Below, piece after piece: positions 49,094-61,192 of a stretch of DNA of 64,000 nucleotides. This DNA is from Prostheceraeus crozeri. Lineage: Eukaryota > Platyhelminthes > Polycladida > Euryleptidae. The stretch covers positions 62,001 to 126,000 of the forward strand of contig CAJQUW010001805.1 in assembly GCA_907163375.1 (NCBI GenBank), in the 5' to 3' direction. How positions within the stretch are numbered: the first letter of the stretch is position 1; every line of letters starts with the position of its first letter. The position numbers and the translations under genes are program-made. The notes beneath the pieces were generated by a model, which was given only the letters and a program-made list of their open reading frames with translations, did not search any database and was not told the origin of the DNA.

Positions 49094-52000
49094 ATGTATA
49101 GAGAGAGGCCGTGCCTGTGGGATATTCTTTCCACAGAACACAGAGATCGATTCAAACGAGAGGAGGCTGTGAAATCGATTTCATCTGCCCTAGGATATCC
49201 AGAAAAGGAGATCCTGCGCAAAATACACAATTTGCGAAGCCAATTCGCTACAGAATATAACAAGGCGAATTTAACAATATCAGGAAGTGCTGCAACGAAT
49301 TCAAGGTTTTGGCAATATTATGAGTCGCTGCTTTTCTTGAAAGACTCAATAGAAGCCAGGAAGTCAAAGTCCAACTTGAAAGTAAGTTTGAAATATTTTT
49401 CAATATATGCATCATGAAATATTATTGATAAAAAGAATTATTTGATCAAAATCTTCGTAGACCTAAAGTCCGGTTTCGAGCTCATTTTCTATGCTATTTG
49501 AATTTAAAAGGCGATATCGGATTCTGATCAAAATCTGCACATAATGATATTGCTTGAATGTCGTCGACAATTGTCTAATTACATTCATGCTGTTTATGAT
49601 GTTTAGTAAAAGAGTATCCTACACTGATGAGAGCTAATGAGCTCGAAACCGGTCTATAGGTCTCCAAAGATTTTGATCAAATATTATAATTCTTTTATTA
49701 CATAAATAATTGGAAACACCTTATGCGGCAATAACATCTAGTTCATAGTTTATCATGAACTAAAATTAAGTTATTGTTTTCTATCAGTATCTACCAGTAC
49801 CGATCAATGGCTATCTTTTTCAGGCATTGTACATGTACAGGGTGTCCCAAAACAGCGGTCGATCTTTAATCTTAATTCGCGACTTATGTACGTCAGATCT
49901 CACTATATGTTTATGACTAACATACAGTAGAGGTCTTGGGAATTATGTTTATTTGATTAAAAATTCGATCCAACTTTTTATTCTATTCACTTTGCGATGA
50001 TTTTGAACAGTTACAAATTTGATTTTGGCCTACATTTATAGATGTATTTCCTTGAAAAATTTTTGTAAAAACAAAAACATTGTTAAATGATATTCTAAGG
50101 CTCAACTAAGTTCAACTAAGGCTCTTATTCATTTATAAGACTTATCATGCATGGCTCAGGACCATGATCGGTGTGACACAAAATATATGAAATTTAATTG
50201 TTAAAGCTCGAGATGCTGTCAGTTGACCAAGCTGTGAAGAAACACATCGCTGATAAGTTATTGAGACTGATTGAAACCTTGAATGATTAATGCAGAATTA
50301 ACGAATCTATTAATGCTTTTCTTAAATTGTCATCTTGCAAAACAATGTATTAAGAAAACAATTTCGAATGGATTGAACTTTTACTCGATTATACCTAACT
50401 CCCATGACCTCTACTGTATGTTGGTCATAGATAAATAATGAGACATGACTTATCTAAGTCGTGAAATATAATTAAAATTTGACCGCTTAAAAGGAACATA
50501 GTAAGATTCCCTCCATTGAAATAATTTAGATGTACGTGTATGATATAAACTTTCATTTTCATTGAACGTATTTATCGTATTTACTCCCCGATAAATGACC
50601 ATATAATATCTTATATTTCGATTCTTGATGTTGAGGAAGAACAATGCGTGATAGGCTCTCTACTACAGAAACTATGTTACGATTTAATGTATAATCAATA
50701 ATCTTTAGCCTTATTTTAACTCATTAAAATTGTTAGTAAAACGCTAGCAAAAAAATAATAAATTGAATTAACAATATCAATACATGTATGTATTATCATG
50801 ATCTAAATACGGCTGTATTGAAAAATAAGTTCACCATCAGGAGACACAAAATAGTCATTGAATTCCTCGCGAACTTCTCTAGCGGCCATCGAAAAATTGT
50901 TACTTCCTTGATATGGAAGCGAGAGAAAGCTTGAAACCGGTACAGGTTCACCTCTCCATGTACCAGTAGTAAGTTCCCATTTTCGTTCTCGTGATCGACA
51001 AAGTCAATGGGGGCATAAGAGTTTCTCGAATTTCTCAATAAATAATTATGCAGACAGCATGACACCAACACAAGTGATTGACATTTTTCGGCGTTCAAAA
51101 GAATTGGACGTCGGAAAACGCGAAACACACTGCTCAAAATGCCGAAGGCATTCTCAACACAGCGACGGGCACGTGATAACTGATAGTTGAACACTCGATT
51201 CTGCACAGGTTGGTTTTTATGTGGATACGGCTTCATGATATCCACTCGTAGATGGAAGGCATCATCCGCAACTATGACATACGGAATCGGAATGTCACGG
51301 TCTGGTAGATTTCGGGAGGGAGGTATTGAAAGGCTACCATTACTCAAAGCGGTGTATAATGCGCTTCTTGAAAACTCTCCACCATCAGATATTCGCCCAT
51401 TGCATACAGCATCCACATAAATAAATTGATAATCAGCATCGACCAATGCTAACAACACAATACTATGTGTCTTTTTATAGTTGAAAAAATAGCTTCCAGC
51501 ATGTGCCGGTGATTGCATGACAATATGCTTTCCATCAAGTGAACCTATACAATTAGAAAAATTCCACTTCGACTGATAACGTTCTGCTAGCTGCAACCAA
51601 TCCCTTTGAGAATCAGGGACCTGAAAGAGGGTAAATCAATATTTTTAGTATCATATACTTGCAATGTAGATAATATATACGCTCGTAATACATATTAATG
51701 TACCTGATGCTGTACATGTATATTTGAGATTACGATTATTGGGGAAGTGTATACAACACGTATGGCATTGAATTATTCCATTCAGAGTTAAAATCCATAA
51801 TTTCTTTTCAGAGTGAAGGTTCCGAGAAGGAGAACAGGAAGGAGCCTCCCACAAAGAAGGCGAAATTCGATGATAGCATCATTCAGAAGGCAGTAAGTAT
51901 ACTCGAGACGTCGGACGAGTTCGATATCTACGGTACTTACATTGCCAGTGAACTACGCTGTCTGCCGAAAGTGTTGCAATTACGGCTGAAGAACAAAATC

Positions 52001-52114
52001 CAGAAAGCGGTACTTGAAATACAGGAAGAACAACTGCAGCAGATAACCTCATGTGATAATGACCCCGCAGCTAATGAGTCTTTCTTGGGACTTTTAAATT
52101 CCATTGATGCATAA
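49094..52114 (+). CDS. Harbinger MADF-BESS DNA-binding protein, two exons
   Basis: Exon 1 (49094-49381, 96 codons) ends at the donor gtaagt. Exon 2 (51812-52114) follows ttcttttcag and ends in TAA, and both are in phase 0. The predicted protein is 196 residues. Residues 1-90 form a MADF (Myb/SANT-like) domain, with ERPCLWDI at the start, YPEKEILRKIHNLRSQF in the third helix and SRFWQYYESLLFL at the end. Exon 2 has a basic linker (KKAKFDD) and a BESS-like motif (DIYGTYIASELRCLPKVLQL). Harbinger elements use such a protein to bind DNA and help nuclear import of the transposase. Transposase exon 3 lies inside its intron on the other strand. The frame is intact. A short upstream exon cannot be excluded because LIEMYRERP reads in frame just before the ATG. 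Confidence 0.85.
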
Positions 52115-53494
52115 CTGACTTTTTGTTCTTTTTTATTCTTCAAGTAGTAGGATTTTTATGAAGATGTAAGGCCAAGTGCCGATGGATGTACATTGTACTT
52201 GTATATGAACATAGACAGATTTCACGCAACTAAATGCGACTAATAAATTTTTTTAATGTTTGAATCACGTTTTAATTGAAAGAAGCATGACATAGTAATC
52301 ATTTTTCTGTTCATAATCAATCAAGAAATCAGTTAATTTTCTCCAATACCTGGTATTTTCTAGAGCCTCACATTCTACTAGAGTATTCTAGAGAGTATTC
52401 TTAGAGTATCTACTCTAATTATTATACTTTGCTGAACTCGTCCACTCTATCAATTTACAGTATCTACATATATTTGAGCAAGGGATTAAATTGTTCACCT
52501 TTAGGTAATCATCTTTCAAACAGTTGAAAAGAGCTTCGCAGACTTCTGGAATGAACCTTGAGATGGTACATTGAGGAAAACGGAAGAGATAACCTAATGA
52601 CGTAAACGAATCCCCTGAAAAAACAAAATGTTTGATAATTCAACGAATTTAGAAAAATTACACTGTCAAATATGTGAACCTGTCCAATTCCTAATCAACT
52701 AGCTTCACCGTTTTTATATCGGTCCACAATTCGTTATGAAATAGGTAGAAATTGTAAATTAAGGTATGATAATTATAAAGTCGTATATTTAGTTATTTAT
52801 TACATTGTAATGAGAAGCAGAACACAAAACGCAAAAACTCACAAAAGATCCTATAGTCCATGTGCAAAACCTAGGGATCACTTTTCAACTCAAATAACAA
52901 TTAAGGCATATTTTTTCTTATCAAAGAAAATCTTATAATCTTGCGTCTTACGGGTAATTTATTTTTATTTATTTTTTTATATATCTTCAACATAATAGCC
53001 ATGAATTACCATCAAAATATTTTAGTTATTTTGTTGGCGTTGGCTAATTCATGCATGACGAGTGATTTACAGTGTAGTAATATCAAAAAGTAATCTACGT
53101 GGTTATTAAATTGTTGCCTAAGCGTAAAAATAATATATATTTCAAGATTCAAGATATGTATATACAGTATCGTCTTACCTGATGCCAGAAATCTCAAAGT
53201 TACAGCTAATTTGTCCTTCGGGGGTATTGGACTTCTCATGATTGTTTCTTGCTTTGTAATGGATGGTCCAACTTTCGATACAATATCCTCAAATTCTGTT
53301 GCGGACATTCTAAGGAATAGTTTCAATTGGATGGGGTCCTCCATCCTAAGCTCCTGCATCAGTGTCGAACAGGCACCGAGTTGACCTCGTCGTAAGATCA
53401 ATTTTCTGGTCCAACATGATCTGCGTTTCTTTATCTTCTGTTCGTGTAGAAGGATTATAGCAGCAGCCTTTCTCTTGTCCATCACGTAGCTCAA
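50796..53494 (-). CDS. Harbinger DDE transposase, three exons, C-terminal frameshift
   Basis: On the minus strand, exon 1 is 53494-53179 (a second Met at 53482), exon 2 is 52614-52499 and exon 3 is 51620-50796. All splice sites are GT-AG and the phases agree. Exon 1 holds the N-terminal segment (RMSATEFEDIVSKVGPSI) and ends FLASG. Exon 2 reads DSFTSLGYLFRFPQ to CLKDDYLK. Exon 3 carries the DDE_4 nuclease: IGSLDGKHIVM (Asp 1), VIVADDAFHLR (Asp 2) and RRCVENAFGIL (Glu). The last 55 or so codons of the open frame do not look like the family. The expected tail (WRGEPVPVSSF to GELIFQYSRI, stop at 50803-50805) lies in another frame, so a 1-nt shift near 50960-50975 is likely. Otherwise the gene is full length. 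Confidence 0.88.
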
Positions 53495-53688
53495 AATGAA
53501 ATTAAGTGATAAGAACGAAAGTTTTGGTGAAATACTGTCGTTTGTGTGATAGGGTCTCGACAGCTCTGTCGAGACACTGTCGGCGAAATTATGACGTCAT
53601 GTAACCGGGGCAACAGACTTCTAGCGCAGTCTGTCTAGAGAAGAAAATTGCATCTCGTGTAATCGACTTTTGGAGATTTCATGACGAC

Positions 53689-53724
53689 ACTGTCGTCGAA
53701 TTTCTGTCTCGTGTACTGGCAGCT
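53689..53724. repeat. Harbinger right terminal inverted repeat
   Basis: It is the reverse complement of 48718-48753 with one mismatch and is followed by TTA. Confidence 0.92.
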
Positions 53725-53727
53725 TTA

Positions 53728-55668
53728 GAGTAAAGAATACATGCACATATATTGTACATGTACATGTTAAAATGTTGTTTGAATGTCATCAATCGTAAGT
53801 GCATTTGAAATTACCAATCGCCGTTTTCATCATATCTTCTTATGTCTCGGCGAGCTGTTAGCAAGCGAGCAAGGATACAATTACTCAACGATCTCTCTGT
53901 ATTGTCTGCTGAAAGAGGTGAGTTTATTATAATTATCATTTATTAAACGAGTAATTGTATAGTGGTGTTAAGTCATACATGACTTCTAAGCCATTGACTC
54001 TTGACAGTCATCTTGTGCAGTTTCCCCCCTTAGGAAGAGTAAAGCTTGAAACGTTTAGGTGTTCTGTTTTTGTATTTTATTCGTTGATTTTGTTACTTTG
54101 TTTTCCGTCATTAAGCTTATCGAAAAGGAAGTGTTCTTATCAGTATTACAATACACTGAAAAGTGATAAATTTATGATTTGTCATACTTCAAAACATCAA
54201 ATTAATCATTTAACATAAAAAATAATGTAACTATCATAGAAATCAGATATAATTATGATAAGATATGGCTATTATAATAATATCTGATTTCTGTGGTAAC
54301 GATATATTTCTCGACATTTTGTTTTATGTCTCTGTTAAAGATTACATCGGCATTGTCATGGAAACTACAATTCTTCAATATTCTAGTATGATCAGCTGTC
54401 GAGAACTTCTGAGTCTCGAATGAACTTTGTTATGTGAATCTGATAGTCAGAATGCTAACAGAAAGAAATATGCTAGTAAAAAATGGCCTTACCATATGGA
54501 TATAGTTATTTTACAAATAATTTGTGTTATTGTATATAATTTTTGTATAAGTAGCATTGTGATTAATTTAATGAGTTTTAAAGAAAAAAAATATATATAT
54601 ATATAACTCTTACATCTGTCAGCATTTTTTGAGCTAAAGAATATATTCACGCAAATCGATAGCGGTAATAAGCGAGTCATTGCGAAATCAAAACCGTTCG
54701 GTTGCGTGCCGCAGCCTCTACATTACGATTATACATTTTTGTATATTAATACATATAAGGGAAATCAATGAAAAAATCTTAAGGTGCAAAAGTTTTAAAT
54801 TTAAGGATTCTTTTGCTCTTGTTAATTATTTACTACCAAATTACAACCACCTTCAAGTAGCCTAATGATTTCATTCAGTAGTCATTATCATGTATGTCCA
54901 ACATAAACATTAATTCTCCGTTTGGGTTCCAGTCTCTCTAAACAGGACATTGGATATTGTTAAATGTTAGAAACGGTGACGGCAAGTTCGAGCGCACATT
55001 ACCAGTTAAGTGTAATAGCGCAACCTGATTGATTGATACTGTCCGGCAATCATGTTACGAGTCAATTGACCTCAAGTTTCATGATAATGTAAGAGATCCT
55101 TCTTGTAGTAATGAATAGACGTTTTTTAACCTCATTTGAAATACATCCAGCCATTAGTAGCTTAGACCCTACAATGTGATAGAACACAGGTCGCGCGTAT
55201 TTCAATAGTTGTTCGCAATAATCGTCTGTACAACTATGTAAACCACTCGAGCCAGTAATGTGAAGAACAAACTGACTCAAAAGCCCGAAATATTCAAATC
55301 GGTTACCTTCAAGGCCAGTTATCCACGTCTCGTCACGTGCGATAATGGAACTGCTCGGAGCGTGAGGATAACGGCAGACAGTAGTTTTAGCTAAATTCAC
55401 GCACCGAGACGTATAAATAACCACTCTGTACCTTCAATCCATTTCGTATGGATTCTCAGACCACATAAAATCAATACGACTCGAAATTTTAATTCATAGG
55501 CGCAATATTTCTCTACGCAACGAAGTTTAAAATCTACGTACACTGCAAATTGCCTGATAAACGAACAGATGTCAAAGATAGTAAATATAGCAAAAGAATA
55601 ATTTTTTAGTACTTCATTTTATTTACATAAATCATCATTTGATATACATATACATAAACATAAACAAA
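53728..55668. other. AT-rich intergenic DNA
   Basis: No convincing gene was found. The longest minus-strand frame (55062-55424, 120 codons) has no recognisable motif. A short (TA)n tract lies at about 54592-54604. Confidence 0.45.
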
Positions 55669-55672
55669 TACA

Positions 55673-55700
55673 TATGAATCATCACGCGGTACACCGGTGT
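55673..55700. repeat. left terminal inverted repeat of the 55673 element
   Basis: It pairs perfectly with 60183-60210. Confidence 0.85.
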
Positions 55701-55933
55701 ACCGCTGTACACCGGTGTGTCTCGAGATTGATTGTTTTTGCGCGCGAGCATTAATTAAGGCTCGGTCACACTAGGTCCACGCATGCAGAACGCACACGAC
55801 GCATGAATCGATGAGCTGTGCGTCGCAGTACGTCCAATTTCTTCCCACGGTCTGAACGAGTGCTCCGCGCACTGACAACGAATGCCAACGCTCGTGGAAC
55901 GCACGCCCTGCGCAGGCACTGCAGAGTGTAGAC

Positions 55934-55940
55934 TATAAAA
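55934..55940 (+). promoter_or_regulatory. TATA-like box before MADF-like gene
   Basis: TATAAAA lies about 55 bases upstream of the likely start codon (55995) and within 270 bases of the left terminus. It is predicted by sequence only. Confidence 0.35.
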
Positions 55941-55994
55941 ATGCTCTTGATAGAAAATAAAACTATCTTTGTGTCAACCAACAGTCAGCTGGCA

Positions 55995-57272
55995 ATGTCA
56001 AAAAAGTCGAATGCAGCAATCGATGCATCGTCCTCATCGGAGAGCATGGATTCGTTGAAGAAGGACAAGAAGACGTTCAAGTTAAGCGAAGAGGAGGAGG
56101 AGTCGATAGTCACGTTCCTGGAGGAAAATAAATTTGAATAAGAAGTGCCAGGACTATCGAAAACCTAGTATGAAGACGACAAGTGGGAGGCACTTTCTGA
56201 AGTGGAACATCTGCAAGTACAAGAGCATGCGAGACAACTTTGTGCGCCTCAGCAAGCCTCAAAAATCGGGATCCGGTCAAAAGGAGCGAACGGATAGGGA
56301 GAAGACCTCAAGAAGTTTGCTCAAACAAAACACAAACCACAACCAGTAAACAGTGTAAGTAACTTAAAACGTTTCTATTGAATACTATGTTAAAGATCTA
56401 ATGTACTCATCATCTTATACCATGTAGTTGATTTCTAATACAAATAGATTTTTCAAAGATAGTAAATGACAGTAATGACCACTGATTGTAAATGAATAGA
56501 TTACGGCAGCTATTTTAATAGTCAGTGATACTTCATTGGAGGAATAGGCTAGACCTTAAACTCCTTTTTGCCGGTATTAATTGCTATTGGATCAATTAAT
56601 CAGTTATTGATCAAGTTAATTTAAGCTCCATACACCTAATATGTTTTCTGCTTGCAGGTGAAAGATGTTATTCAAGCCGCCGGTCGTGATCTTGATGCTG
56701 CTGAGAGTCAATGTGCAACCTCCTTGAATAGTAGTGGCGACAGTGCCTACATTGTGTCTACCAGGAAGAAGACGTCCGATGACGCTCTGTTGTTAACTCT
56801 TCAGCAACAGCTTCAAGAGTCAGCTGAGCAAGTTCGAAAAATGCAGCAGACCCAGCCAATGACGGAAAGTGTTTGGCCAGTACGTGAGAGCGCTCATGAC
56901 CATGAGCAAACGAAGGTACAAGAGAAGGAAATTGGTGCTGAGCCTCCTGTGCATTCACAAATCCAAGTCGTGCCTCCATCACAGCAGGCCTCCTGGCAAG
57001 GAACTTCCAGCTTCCCCTTTCAACCTCAACCCTTTTGGTCATCTTCTCCTACAAACGCGTGGAGGCAATGGATGGACAAGTATGCTTCTGGCAGCATTCA
57101 GCCGCACAATTCACTTCTCAACATGGACAGTGGTGCAGTGAATGTCAATAACGCTTCTCTGTCAGCTACGCTGGGACCTTCTGGATTCACCGAGCTTTTG
57201 AACAGTTCCAACGTGACTCAAAGTTCAGGATTGAACACTCCAAATGTTCCAAGCAATGTTGAGATTGTTTGA
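55995..57272 (+). pseudogene. MADF-like DNA-binding protein, two exons, first exon broken
   Basis: The start is MSKKSNAAIDASSSSES at 55995. The Myb/MADF-like part has LSEEEEESIVTFLEENKF and, in another frame, CQDYRKPSMK, MRDNFVRLSKP and KSGSGQKERTDRE, so the first exon carries at least one frameshift near 56140. A donor (gtaagt) lies at about 56355 and an acceptor (tgcttgcag) at 56658. Exon 2 (56659-57272) encodes a Gln/Ser/Pro-rich, probably disordered region (VKDVIQAAGRDLDAA to VPSNVEIV). It would be the DNA-binding partner of the transposase downstream. Alternatively, because the 55757 region resembles the ends of some Harbinger elements (ggctcggtcacact), this gene could belong to a nested Harbinger remnant. 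Confidence 0.55.
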
Positions 57273-58063
57273 GAATTTATGTTGACAACTTACATGTAGT
57301 GTAAGGGCATCACATCCCAGATAAAAATTTACATGACAACATGTCCTTTTTCTTTTATCCAAACCAGGGCTGCATTGATTAATTTAAATAATTGGAATAA
57401 ACTGTCGAAGCTGTTGAAATTGACAACGCATCTCACATCAAGTTCTGCAAGCAATGTGACAGTGTAGCGCTGTTAATGCAGAGATCTTTTTCGGCCACTA
57501 CTGCAGATTGGCGTATGGTTCGAGTAATGCATAAAGAGTTGAGTGACACAAGCATTTAATTTTTAGTTTTTTTTTTTTTCTATTTAACAACATGCTCCGT
57601 CATGCCTCAAAGCAAGATCAATGAAGTACATGATAATTAAATATTTTGAAATTGTCAACTGTACTTCAGCTTTTGAAATGATTTACCAAGGATCGGCGAA
57701 TGATGATGCTTGATAAAAGAATCCATCCTGATGCGGAACTTGGATGGACTCCAGAACTCTGCTCTATAAAAGCCTCTTCATTTTTCGAAGAATATTGGGC
57801 ACTGTCAAGTTGCTGATTCTGCATTGACCGCGTCACCACATGTCGTCTCCTGCCGATCCATGGTCGTTAAGTAGGACCGATCTCTCAAGCGCATCAGAAG
57901 CATGACTCACACCCTTTTTCAGTGAGAGAGGAATTATCACTTATTTCCAAGAATCAGCACAGGTTATTTTTAGTTATCTATTGCAGCCAATGACATAGCG
58001 TTTATAATAAGGTCGCTTCAGCCTGTTGCATTATTCCTGCAACGATTCCAGGGAACGACGATC

Positions 58064-59949
58064 ATGTCTGGCGGTTATCAGCGTTTGAAAAATATATCTC
58101 GAGTGTCAAAGACAATTTCGCGAAAAGACCGTGAGCAGTGCGCTTATAATAGAGTGTTAATGAAGTTATCAGAAAGTGAACGAATTGACTTGTTAGAAAC
58201 AAGGGAGAAGACCAAGGAAACCGGCGAAAAAGAAATGGGCAATGGAATTATCCTGACATTAATGGCGCGCGAATTTTCGCGCATCGAAATACGTGCATTA
58301 CTGGGCGTTGGCGAATCAAGACTACATCGTCTGTCGAAGTACACAGGTGAAAATGCAGAAACATCAACACGGGCACCCCCGCCTCACGCCGTGACGCAAG
58401 ATGACTAGGACGCCATTATGTCGCAGATCACATCGTGGAAGACGGAGCCTGGCTATGCATGTGCGCATAGAAAACCACTGGAATACATCGACAGACCAGG
58501 GCATTCTCTTGTGCGCTGGAAAGACCTGTACGACGAATATCAAAAGCGGAATAACGAAGATGGGAAGCGTGTGCTGAGTATCAATCGCTGGAGAGAGTAC
58601 ATCGTGCACTACAGACCAAACCTTCGTTTAACCAAAACATTGACAGATATGTGCAACGCGTGCTATCGAATAGACACGGAGCTAGCATCGCTCAATATAA
58701 CTGAAGTGAGACGAGAAGAATTGAAAGCGCAAAAAGCCGTCCACATGAGTGAGGCGATTGAACAGCGCAGGGCCATGAATGCAGCCGTAAAATCTTACGC
58801 GTGCAAATTGACAGGTGCCGACGATATAAATCTAACGGTAGGCGCGTGCACGCTGGAACTAAACGAAGGCGTGGCGAACATGGCAAGTTTGTTAACAGAC
58901 AGCGACGTCTCAACCCATCGGCGCGGCATGCTCATCCAGTGCGAAGATTACGGCCAATCGATACCACTGCCTTCTTACCGCGCCAGCCGCCCAAACGTCG
59001 ACTACTTCCAATCGGACCTCCACATTCACATGTTTAATATCTGTGACGTAAGCATGTGCGATAACTTTGTTTATCTCTACGACGAGCGCACGGCCGGCAA
59101 GGATGGCAACGCTTTGTGCAGCCTGCGATGGGCGTATCACCACAAACGATTAGCTGATGCTGTAAGTGCGGGTGACGACACTCCAACAGCTGTCATTAAA
59201 GTAATGGACAGCTGTGTCGGGCAAAACAAGTCACAGGTGACGCTGATGTTCGATTGCCTCCTAAGCATCCTACTGTACGAACGAGTGGCGAATTTGTACT
59301 TAATACCTGGTCATAGCCACATGAAAGCCGATCAAGTGGTAGCGCACTGCAAAAACGCATTGAATCGCAAAAATCTGTTTGTGCCGAGCGAAGTAGTGTC
59401 TACATTCAACACGGTGCAAAACGTGGATGGTGGCGACTTCTATGAATGGGCCCCGCTACTGCAGAAATACATCAAGAACTTGCCAGGTGGTTTTACAGGC
59501 AACTACGTGTTCGAGTTCGCTGACAGCAAAGTGACATACAAAAGACTCGTGTCTTCGAGTGACGACACCGCAGAGACGCACGTGTTTTGCGCAGACACGG
59601 AGTCCACGAAAACGGCGTTATTGCGCGACTTGTTTAACCTGCCCGCTTCGGCGTTACTATCAGACATTGCCGAGCTAAACTCAGACTGTCGACATTGAAG
59701 CCAAAACCACTACCGCAATCCAAATTAGAATCGCTATCGAAGACGGTATCCGCCATCCCAGACGAATTTCGCTGGTTTTATCCCGAACCTAAGTCATCCA
59801 AATCCACTACAACCAGTAAGCAGCCAACAGAGACTGGCGACCACGACATCGACATGACTAAGAGTGCGCGTGCTGGCCCAGGGAGACCCAAGAAGGCCAG
59901 GCTTGAGACTGGACAGCAATCTATTCTGAAGTTCTTTTCTAATAAATGA
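58064..59949 (+). pseudogene. transposase-like protein with AT-hook and PIP-box tail, lightly broken
   Basis: The frame starts MSGGYQRLKNISRV at 58064. The core contains IQCEDYGQSIPLPSY (about 58935), NFVYLYDERTAGKDGN (about 59062), KVMDSCVGQNKSQVTL (about 59201) and LIPGHSHMKADQVV (about 59302). Together these look like a D-D-D nuclease of the kind found in DUF7869-type proteins (from memory). The C-terminus has an AT-hook-like GPGRPKKAR (about 59875) and ends QQSILKFFSNK, a canonical PCNA-binding PIP box. Breaks: an in-frame TAG at 58406-58408, with the same frame before and after, and a frameshift near 59690. It probably catalyses transposition of the element, but the enzyme class is inference. 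Confidence 0.65.
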
Positions 59950-60182
59950 ATTTATTTGATTCGGTTGTGATTATATGCGTTGTGAATTTTTCTCAGTGAA
60001 TTAAACTCAGTTATTGAAATATAAATGTTTTATTCTGATGTTTCAACAGCAAATTATAAACAACAAAACTTGTAACAAAGAGCCACTCATATATTAGCTA
60101 TACTATGATCAATGACATGGAGAAATAGATCACTAATTAAAAATAAATAAATAATTACAGATTTTGGCTAAAAACTCGCCGC

Positions 60183-60210
60183 ACACCGGTGTACCGCGTG
60201 ATGATTCATA
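60183..60210. repeat. right terminal inverted repeat of the 55673 element
   Basis: It is the exact reverse complement of 55673-55700 and is followed by taca. Confidence 0.85.
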
Positions 60211-60214
60211 TACA

Positions 60215-60718
60215 TATGTTCATGCTACATGATTATTGATTAAAGTAGATGAGTAAAAACATTTTCATACAGTTAGAAGTGTCACCAATTCAGTAATATA
60301 CACGACTTACGTACACAATGCGAAAAATTCCAAAAGTAAAGATTACACTATAGAAAGCTAAAACATATACACAACTGTGTGATCTTTATTCATACGAGCT
60401 GTGGTAAGTGAAGAAATCGCTTCGAAATTCTGTCTGATCTTTATTGGTTTCTTCAAGATCGCAGCGAAAGCAGTATCTGTATGGATTGGCCCTAATAACA
60501 GAAATCAAGCGTTAGATAAGTTCTATTCATCTCAGCAGACATCTATTGAAAGTATCTAAAAGTATCTTAAAGGGAAGTTTACAGTTTTTAGTGACCATCT
60601 TCCTCATAGCATGCAATTTTAGGGGTAGGAGGCGAATGTGCAACTGTAAACAAATTTAAATGTTCAAGTTAAAATAACGTAAAATTCAACTGGTCCTACT
60701 CCTAAAAGACCGGACGTT
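60215..60718. other. intergenic DNA with a short hairpin
   Basis: ttttaggggtagg (about 60629) and cctactcctaaaa (about 60694) can pair with one mismatch. No gene was recognised. Confidence 0.4.
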
Positions 60719-61192
60719 TTGCCTGCGGCGCTTCAAAAAAAACAGCTAAGTTTCACACAACTGAATGAACATTATTCTCTTGCAGAATCGTTATCAACTG
60801 ATGTGGTAGAGGACGTGTCAAGCGAGGTCGTGATTAATCATTGTTCATTCGATGATCTACTGGATGCAACGCTCTCATATAGCGAGGTTTGTGATGATAA
60901 AGAAGAGTATAATACCACTGAAGAAATGGAGAAACCTGACGATTTAAAGAAGATGGATTTGAGTGAAGTTCTTCTGTTGTTCATGGTACTGTTCAACATT
61001 AGCAGAAGAGCCATGGATTTTCTTTTGGAAGAACTTAATTCTCGCGGCATGGATGTCCCTAGGTCGGTGTACTTATTGAAGACGAGGTGCTCTCTTCAGT
61101 CATTCGACTTCGTGAACCAGATGGGTGAAGATATAGCCCAATATAGCATCGTGGATCGAATTGAATTTTGCATCGAGAAAGGGTTTCTGGCT
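60719..61192 (+). pseudogene. orphan transposase-like reading frame, cut by piggyBac-2
   Basis: The open frame has no Met at its start (in-frame TAA just upstream), so it is an internal exon or truncated. It has an acidic N-terminal part, then LSEVLLLFMVLFNISRRAMD (about 60961-61020) and MDVPRSVYLLKTR (about 61051-61089), then IVDRIEFCIEKGF. This pattern resembles the N-terminal region of a family of long transposase-like proteins in invertebrates, perhaps CACTA-like, but I am unsure. The TTAA at 61193 starts a piggyBac element. Residues after that point belong to the insertion and not to this gene. Confidence 0.4.

Larger units (their letters stand above)
48718..53724. mobile_element. PIF/Harbinger transposon, near-intact, two genes
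   Basis: This 5,007-bp element is bounded by TTA duplications (48715-48717, 53725-53727) and 36-bp inverted repeats with one mismatch (48718-48753, 53689-53724; start agctgccagtacacg). Subterminal copies of gtgtaatagggtttcgaca-like sequence lie at about 48894 and 53544. It holds a MADF-BESS gene on the + strand and a DDE transposase on the - strand. The two-gene layout, the TTA target and the domain types are the Harbinger hallmark. Confidence 0.93.
55673..60210 (+). mobile_element. two-gene DNA transposon of unassigned superfamily
   Basis: Perfect 28-bp inverted ends (55673-55700, 60183-60210; start tatgaatcatcacgcggtac) are flanked by a 4-bp duplication, taca (55669-55672, 60211-60214). 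The palindrome acaccggtgt occurs in both ends, and twice in the left one. It carries a MADF-like gene (55995-57272) and a transposase-like gene (58064-59949). A 4-bp duplication occurs in Sola and a few other superfamilies. I could not assign one from memory. Confidence 0.75.

Noticed and set aside
55062-55424. Minus-strand open frame of 120 codons
   Set aside because: No domain, signal or splice context was recognised. A single frame of this length is expected by chance in 64 kb.
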